Source: Lachnospiraceae bacterium
GTDB lineage: Bacteria; Bacillota; Clostridia; Lachnospirales; Lachnospiraceae
Assembly (NCBI GenBank): GCA_900766925.1
Contig: CAAFXG010000020.1
Location: forward strand, 1-42,591
Length of the DNA stretch: 42,591 nucleotides
Reading direction: 5' to 3'
A model generated the notes under the pieces. It was not told the DNA's origin. It worked only from the letters and a program-made list of their open reading frames with translations, and did not search any database. Shown one piece after another: positions 39,501 to 42,591 of the stretch; within the stretch, counting starts at the first letter, position 1, and the number at the start of each line of letters is the position of its first letter. The position numbers were made by a program, and so were the translations under genes.

Positions 39501-40150
39501 TTTATATATAAATCCTCACATACAGGATATATTTTTCTATCTGTTTTTATATTGTTAATATTTGTTTTCTTTATTATCCAAGAATCCGGCATCCTATCCG
39601 GAACATTCTTCTCAAACCATTGAATGTCTCTTACTGAATTTGTCTTAATGCTTTCCATAAGTTCGACAAACTTATTATTATGTTCAGTTACGGTAGCCAA
39701 TTTACCAAGCTCTCTGTCATAATAATCCCAGAATCTTCCTACTGTATATGCAACACTGTATCCATCCATAACAATATGATGCAATTTTATATATAGCTTT
39801 ACAGAATCATTTAATAAAAAATATCTTGCTTCATATAATGGTATATCCGGGTAAAACAGGTTTTTCTCCAACCATTTTGTAAGCTCCTCTTCCGTAGGCT
39901 CACAATCACTCTCCCATTCACTAAACGAAACGCTGGTATCACTTATATATGGTCTGTAATCCTTATCAACCTGCAAATGAAATATTTCAATATCTTCAAG
40001 ATTATTACGCATGGCAGATATAACATACTCTGGATTTTCAACCTGTCTTACATATATTACTCCCGCAATATTACAAACCCCCTGATTGGGAAACATCATC
40101 TGTATATCAAGTATTGATTTTTGTTCCGATGTAAAAAATAATTCCTTCAT
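36548..40150 (-). CDS. Single-module NRPS (C-A-T-TE) predicted to activate serine
   Basis: 1200 residues. Condensation domain 1-400 with intact LHHIVMDG (His124, His125, Asp129). Adenylation domain 430-905 with A3 YMHTSGSTGTPKAV, A5 NLYGPTE, A7 YYTGDRA, A8 GRRDRQCKINGIRVD and A10 Lys890. Carrier domain 912-980 with phosphopantetheine Ser945 in AGLDSLG. Thioesterase 990-1200 with GYCTG (Cys1047 replaces Ser), Asp1148 and His1179. Specificity residues read D-V-W-H-F-S-L-I-D-K, one conservative change from the EntF serine code DVWHFSLVDK. The layout matches EntF, but no dihydroxybenzoate genes are present. The first C domain lacks an upstream carrier and may accept an acyl-CoA or acyl carrier protein. 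No phosphopantetheinyl transferase is in the window. Confidence 0.9.
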   Translation of the reverse strand: MKELFFTSEQKSILDIQMMFPNQGVCNIAGVIYVRQVENPEYVISAMRNNLEDIEIFHLQVDKDYRPYISDTSVSFSEWESDCEPTEEELTKWLEKNLFYPDIPLYEARYFLLNDSVKLYIKLHHIVMDGYSVAYTVGRFWDYYDRELGKLATVTEHNNKFVELMESIKTNSVRDIQWFEKNVPDRMPDSWIIKKTNINNIKTDRKIYPVCEDLYIKLKKFEVKNELTCEAVFAQALAIYLAKISGSPKVCFGRSMVNRRKNEMQMPGMKANQLPVFVELENVCFSDACKKTEAYLYDMMRHSSASFMEYLNEHELNNDFYDTTISYRSQKYIPFVGDAEQKEIWNGLQEIPLRIFINEFDSNIRLEVQYQREHYDEVEIDMMVNRLFAVLSQGMDDAMTDEISVLCDADMQIWQQLNADYREVTDTTPLLLQIKNNVENGCRNLKAVIFENESITYEELWNKSDHIAARLVDEGVESGDIVGVWMHESIGLPVALMGIWKAGAAFLPIGPGESESRVAHINEMCRLILTDELCETYSKDKVKCENTLPYVDMIKNNTWESQIAYYMHTSGSTGTPKAVKISHKSLAWRVNWMKHMYGKADAVLQNAAYTFDVSMWEFFLPLISGGTLCLLGDNKRSNPNAIAEYIMQNNIDTLHFVPAMLTVFINYIKKTGLNIACIKNVFSSGEALPSQLAKEFHNLLPGARLHNLYGPTECTIDVTYHECNFFENRMPIGRPLPGTQILIVDDNGNCVPVGIEGELVVYGVLVGEGYYNFESEKYKIDELTGAKVYYTGDRAYLGFDGEIYYCGRRDRQCKINGIRVDLNQIEDVMLKISGVLRVSVIKHGNNLVAGYMSDKPIKNIESVLSEYLPAHSIPSGFVWFDEIPFTQNGKTDSKFVEERISEMLKETVIKPPNTAIEKQIYDCVSEVLKKQLSVDENLFLAGLDSLGVLNVIIELESKGLYYTTEDFYSNKTIEKIAQKQAGDIQWLTRKNNRNAVIAFPYAAGSAGAYEELAELLEAKNVDFGVTHSCDIADQITDYDKIILVGYCTGTVLALEALEALNDKEAICGLVLCAALPPSEKLISKGSPWDRISKKGVATVIRYLHRTRLDVSDGMIESFRRDSRHFITYFKTNHRVKCDRIFLAFGGMDALTLNAGKNWRKWKDYLAGHIHTRIWKGEHHFFLDTRRRELSEIIIKMFMEE

Positions 40151-40160
40151 AATTCCTTTA

Positions 40161-40190
40161 AAAAAAAGGCTGCCGCACTAGCCGACAGCC
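40161..40190 (-). terminator. Intrinsic terminator between the PPC protein and the NRPS
   Basis: Minus strand GGCTGTCG (40190-40183) pairs with CGGCAGCC, one G-U pair, 7-base loop, then eight T. It sits 13 bases after the PPC gene stop and only about 10 bases before the NRPS start codon, leaving no room for a promoter, so the NRPS must be expressed by read-through. Confidence 0.8.
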
Positions 40191-40203
40191 CTTTATATTT
40201 CCT

Positions 40204-41382
40204 TTATTTTACGCTGATAGTGTAATCCATCTTATTATAAGCTGAACCCTTTTCAACCTTAATATAGTAGACACCCTTCTTAAGATTAAACTTCTTACGT
40301 GAGGTCTTATTAACACCCTTACAGTCATAGTGAGCAAGTTCATTTAACTTTGAACTTAATACAGTAACCTTGTAGAAGCTGTCTGAATTAGCCTTATATT
40401 TATGGCTAAGTGCAACAGTCACTGTCTTCTTAGCAGGTACTCTGAACTTAAAGTAATCTACATCATCCTCTGTTGCTAATGTACCCATTATGCTACCGCC
40501 ATAAGCAACTGTATTAGCGTAATTAAGATCATTATTATTGTGTCCTGACTTGTACTCTGTCTCCCAGTTATTTGCCGCCTTATAGCCGACTGTCACAGCA
40601 TAATCTGCTGCATTATGATTTCTTCCGGCTGAAACCTTAACATAATATGTACCAGGTGTAACACCAATTCTGGCTGTTGATGCACTCTTCTGTGTTCCAA
40701 GAGACTGTATTGATGTAATTACATTGGTCTTTGAATCAACAAGTGCTACATTCCAGCATATCTCCGAATCCAAAACATTCTTGTGAGACATCTTTAATAC
40801 AATATAACCCTTTTTCTTAATCTTTACCTTGAAGAAATCAACATCATCACGTGTAAGTACGGTTCCGCTGACAGCTTTATTAACTGAAATTGTTTTTGCA
40901 CCGGCCTGCTCATCATTTGTTCTTTTGGTTACTTCATTGTACTCAACTTCCCAGTCAGCGCTCTTCTTGAATTTAGCTGTTAATCTGTAATCAGCGTCAC
41001 TATAATTATCGTTACATTCTTTTCTTGACCACACTCTTATATAGTATGTTCCCTTTGAAAGACCTAAGCTTGACGCAGTTAAATTCTCATCAACTCCCGT
41101 AGAGTAGATTGTCTGTAAAACAGTCTCCATATCCTTAGCAAGAACTTCGATTGTCCAATAGGTTTTTGTCTCGAACAGATTCTCATGCTTGAAGTTAATA
41201 TTAAGCTTACCCGGAGTCTTAACCTTAATCTGATAAATCTCTGCTTCTCTTTCTGTTCCGCTGCTACGTACTGTCTTGTTTAAGCCTAATGCGCTTGTGT
41301 TAGCTGCGCTTACATTACCTGAGAACAATGCAACCGCAAAAAGTAAACAAACCACTACGTAAGAAAATAATCTTTTCTTCAT
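40204..41382 (-). CDS. Secreted protein of three PPC-like beta-sandwich repeats
   Basis: 392 residues. Signal peptide of about 26 residues (KKRLFSYVVVCLLFAVALFS, then GNVSAA). Three repeats at about 30-145, 150-270 and 275-392. Each ends in a GTYYIRV/GTYYVKV/GVYYIKV strand followed by an AxDYxLT/AADYAVT/MDYTISV strand; repeats two and three start with DDVDFFKVKI or DDVDYFKFRV. This is the bacterial pre-peptidase C-terminal (PPC) fold, which binds sugars or stabilises secreted enzymes, here without any catalytic domain. Probably an extracellular or wall-associated binding protein. A leaky terminator links it to the NRPS downstream. Confidence 0.85.
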   Translation of the reverse strand: MKKRLFSYVVVCLLFAVALFSGNVSAANTSALGLNKTVRSSGTEREAEIYQIKVKTPGKLNINFKHENLFETKTYWTIEVLAKDMETVLQTIYSTGVDENLTASSLGLSKGTYYIRVWSRKECNDNYSDADYRLTAKFKKSADWEVEYNEVTKRTNDEQAGAKTISVNKAVSGTVLTRDDVDFFKVKIKKKGYIVLKMSHKNVLDSEICWNVALVDSKTNVITSIQSLGTQKSASTARIGVTPGTYYVKVSAGRNHNAADYAVTVGYKAANNWETEYKSGHNNNDLNYANTVAYGGSIMGTLATEDDVDYFKFRVPAKKTVTVALSHKYKANSDSFYKVTVLSSKLNELAHYDCKGVNKTSRKKFNLKKGVYYIKVEKGSAYNKMDYTISVK

Positions 41383-41449
41383 TTTATCCTCTCCCTTTCA
41401 TTATTTATATGCAATATGCACATTGATATTAATATTTTATCACTCTCAA

Positions 41450-42316
41450 TTAATCATTGTCAATTATATTATCGGAAAAATTACCATAATCTCCCTCAAA
41501 GCCTACCATAAGACCGCCCCGTTGTGCGTAAAAGCTACAGAGTCCTCTCGTCGGTGAAATTATGATATCTGCATTAGAAAATTCCGTTTTTATAATCGAT
41601 AAAAGTGCTTCTGCTTTTTTCTGGTTGAAGCAATGTGCAATCCTTACCTTTCTTCCTGTATAACCGGATTTTTTCATATTATCAAAGATAACCTTTAAGG
41701 TCTTTTTGTCTCCTCTGCAGGAATTCGTCATCTCAAACTCCCCTGATTTACCCGCCTTACCAACAACCTGAACATTCAGAACTCCGGCAATTTTGGCAAC
41801 AGCCTTATTAACCCTTCCGTTTCTTGCGAGGTTGTCCAAATTTTTCAACACAAAGCAAAGATGCGTAGCTTTCTTATATTTGTCAATTGCACTACATATT
41901 TCTTCATAGCTTCTGCCGGAATCTATCAATTCCTGAAGTTTTTCAATAATCAATGTAAGCTCAGGTCCCGCAGACAAGGAGTCAATTACCTTAACCTTAC
42001 AATCTGATTTCTCCTCATGCAGCTTCGCAGCAATAGTTGCGGCATTACAGCTTCCCGATAAGCCACTACTGATTGTAACAGCAAAAACATACTTTGCTGA
42101 GCCAAATGCACTAAGCCAATCTTCAACATTTGGACAGGATGTTCCTGTTTTTTCAGTACATATATCAAGATATTCAAACATCTCTTCTACATCAAGATTG
42201 TTATTGTCTGTATATTCTCTCTTTCCTGCCATAATTTTAAGCGGAACTACCTTAAAGCCACTATTTACTCCATCCAGCATATTAGCCGAGGAATCCGTAA
42301 CAATCTTAAAATCCAT
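41450..42316 (-). CDS. DegV/FakB-family fatty acid-binding protein (second copy)
   Basis: 288 residues, AAGGAG site. DegV marks: KIVTDSSANML, GTSCPNVEDWLSAF, VTISSGLSGSCNAATIA, VIDSLSAGPELTLII, LDNLARNGRVNKAVAKIAGV and the C-terminal RGLCSFYAQRGGLMVGF. Such proteins carry a fatty acid to FakA to make acyl phosphate. It is clearly a different subfamily from the copy at 20578-21456. It heads the run DegV, PPC protein, NRPS, Lgt-like protein; 67 bases separate it from the PPC gene. A role in supplying acyl groups to the NRPS route is a hypothesis. Confidence 0.92.
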   Translation of the reverse strand: MDFKIVTDSSANMLDGVNSGFKVVPLKIMAGKREYTDNNNLDVEEMFEYLDICTEKTGTSCPNVEDWLSAFGSAKYVFAVTISSGLSGSCNAATIAAKLHEEKSDCKVKVIDSLSAGPELTLIIEKLQELIDSGRSYEEICSAIDKYKKATHLCFVLKNLDNLARNGRVNKAVAKIAGVLNVQVVGKAGKSGEFEMTNSCRGDKKTLKVIFDNMKKSGYTGRKVRIAHCFNQKKAEALLSIIKTEFSNADIIISPTRGLCSFYAQRGGLMVGFEGDYGNFSDNIIDND

Positions 42317-42370
42317 TTTTTCTCCTTTACCGTGAGACCACCTGTTATTTTTCGCTTCATATTATACTAT

Positions 42371-42393
42371 GTCACCAAACGAAGTTTGATGAC
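42371..42393. repeat. Short inverted repeat in the leader of the second DegV gene
   Basis: GTCACCAAAC and GTTTGATGAC with a 3-base loop; the single mismatch becomes a G-U pair in minus-strand RNA. The direct repeat GCTTCATATTATA occurs on both sides of it (42353 and 42401 regions). Located 55-77 bases before the DegV ATG. Function unknown. Confidence 0.45.
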
Positions 42394-42472
42394 CTACGTG
42401 CTTCATATTATATCACAATTCAAGCTATAATATATCTCACAACATACAATTTTCATAAAAAATCAAAATGGT

Positions 42473-42591
42473 GCTGTCGCTTTAACGATAAACAGGGCTT
42501 GACCGCCATTACAAATTATAAGCGCATACTGTTTGAATGACTTTGTTATGCAATGGAGAAGAGACTTAAAAATCATGGAACTCCATGTGAA
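42473..42591. repeat. Giant palindromic element, copy C, truncated by window end
   Basis: Begins GCTGTCGC, then AACGATAAACAGGG, and contains the same core as copies A and B (GTTTGAATGACTTTGTTATG, then GGAGAAGAGACTT and ATCATGGAA). The left arm has diverged more (CTTGACCGCC instead of GGGTATCCC). The right arm lies beyond the window. Same core orientation as copy A. After ATCATGGAA the sequence differs (CTCCATG), suggesting a shorter terminal loop. Confidence 0.8.

Noticed and set aside
36548..40150. Enterobactin-type siderophore synthesis
   Set aside because: The module matches EntF in layout and serine code, but no dihydroxybenzoate, EntE/EntB-like, export or uptake genes are in the window, and the thioesterase nucleophile and neighbours differ.
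42473..42591. Insertion sequence end
   Set aside because: It resembles the terminal arm of a mobile element, but no transposase sequence is visible in any of the three copies; kept as a palindromic repeat instead.

Overview
The window reads as chromosomal DNA of a low-GC, strictly anaerobic Firmicute, most likely a member of the Lachnospiraceae. This is inferred from AT-rich composition by eye, strong AGGAGG ribosome binding sites, a PPi-type phosphofructokinase, SpoIID/SleB/GerMN-type cell-wall proteins without other sporulation genes, and a desulfoferrodoxin-like regulator. No rRNA, tRNA, CRISPR array, complete transposon or prophage was seen. Nearly all genes lie on the minus strand. The plus-strand exceptions are adenosine deaminase, a GIY-YIG protein, gltX and the PPi-phosphofructokinase.

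Layout. 1-7.7 kb is a loose accessory/housekeeping mix: a small HTH protein, two decayed gene remnants (a Fic motif and a 2H-phosphoesterase tail), an isochorismatase-like hydrolase, a DUF3795 protein, an RlmD/TrmA-type rRNA methyltransferase, a short chemoreceptor, an HTH regulator fused to a superoxide-reductase-like domain, GNAT and VOC proteins, and a PD-(D/E)XK-like protein. 7.7-15 kb is a competence/two-component neighbourhood (comEA, response regulator, histidine kinase, GerMN lipoprotein, comEC), split by a plus-strand adenosine deaminase gene. 15-19 kb holds a small DMT transporter and the arginine genes argC-argJ-argB, with ArgR-like operator sequences upstream and a possible Arg-ending leader peptide between argC and argJ. 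19-24.2 kb carries envelope genes: an SleB-like hydrolase with TTE repeats and a WalR-like box, a DegV protein, an amidase that has lost zinc ligands, and an acidic membrane protein. 24.3-35 kb is core housekeeping: gltX, yfbR, ftsH, glyA, a YihY protein, an SpoIID protein, a 6S-like small RNA gene and pfp.

35-42 kb is the most unusual coding region: an orphan prepilin, a Lgt-like membrane transferase translationally coupled to a one-module NRPS (C-A-T-TE), a secreted protein with three PPC-like repeats, and a second DegV (fatty-acid-binding type) protein. The adenylation pocket reads as a near-perfect serine code and the thioesterase carries Cys in place of the usual Ser nucleophile. The set may make a small N-acyl-serine, or a strained-ring derivative of one.

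The strongest non-coding signal is a family of roughly 230-250 bp giant imperfect palindromes. Two complete copies sit exactly between convergent gene ends (25.8 and 34.9 kb), and a third is cut by the window end (42.5 kb). Their long arms differ between copies by paired, compensating substitutions, while the asymmetric core is nearly constant. This pattern fits either a conserved structured RNA or a palindromic mobile element reused as a bidirectional terminator.
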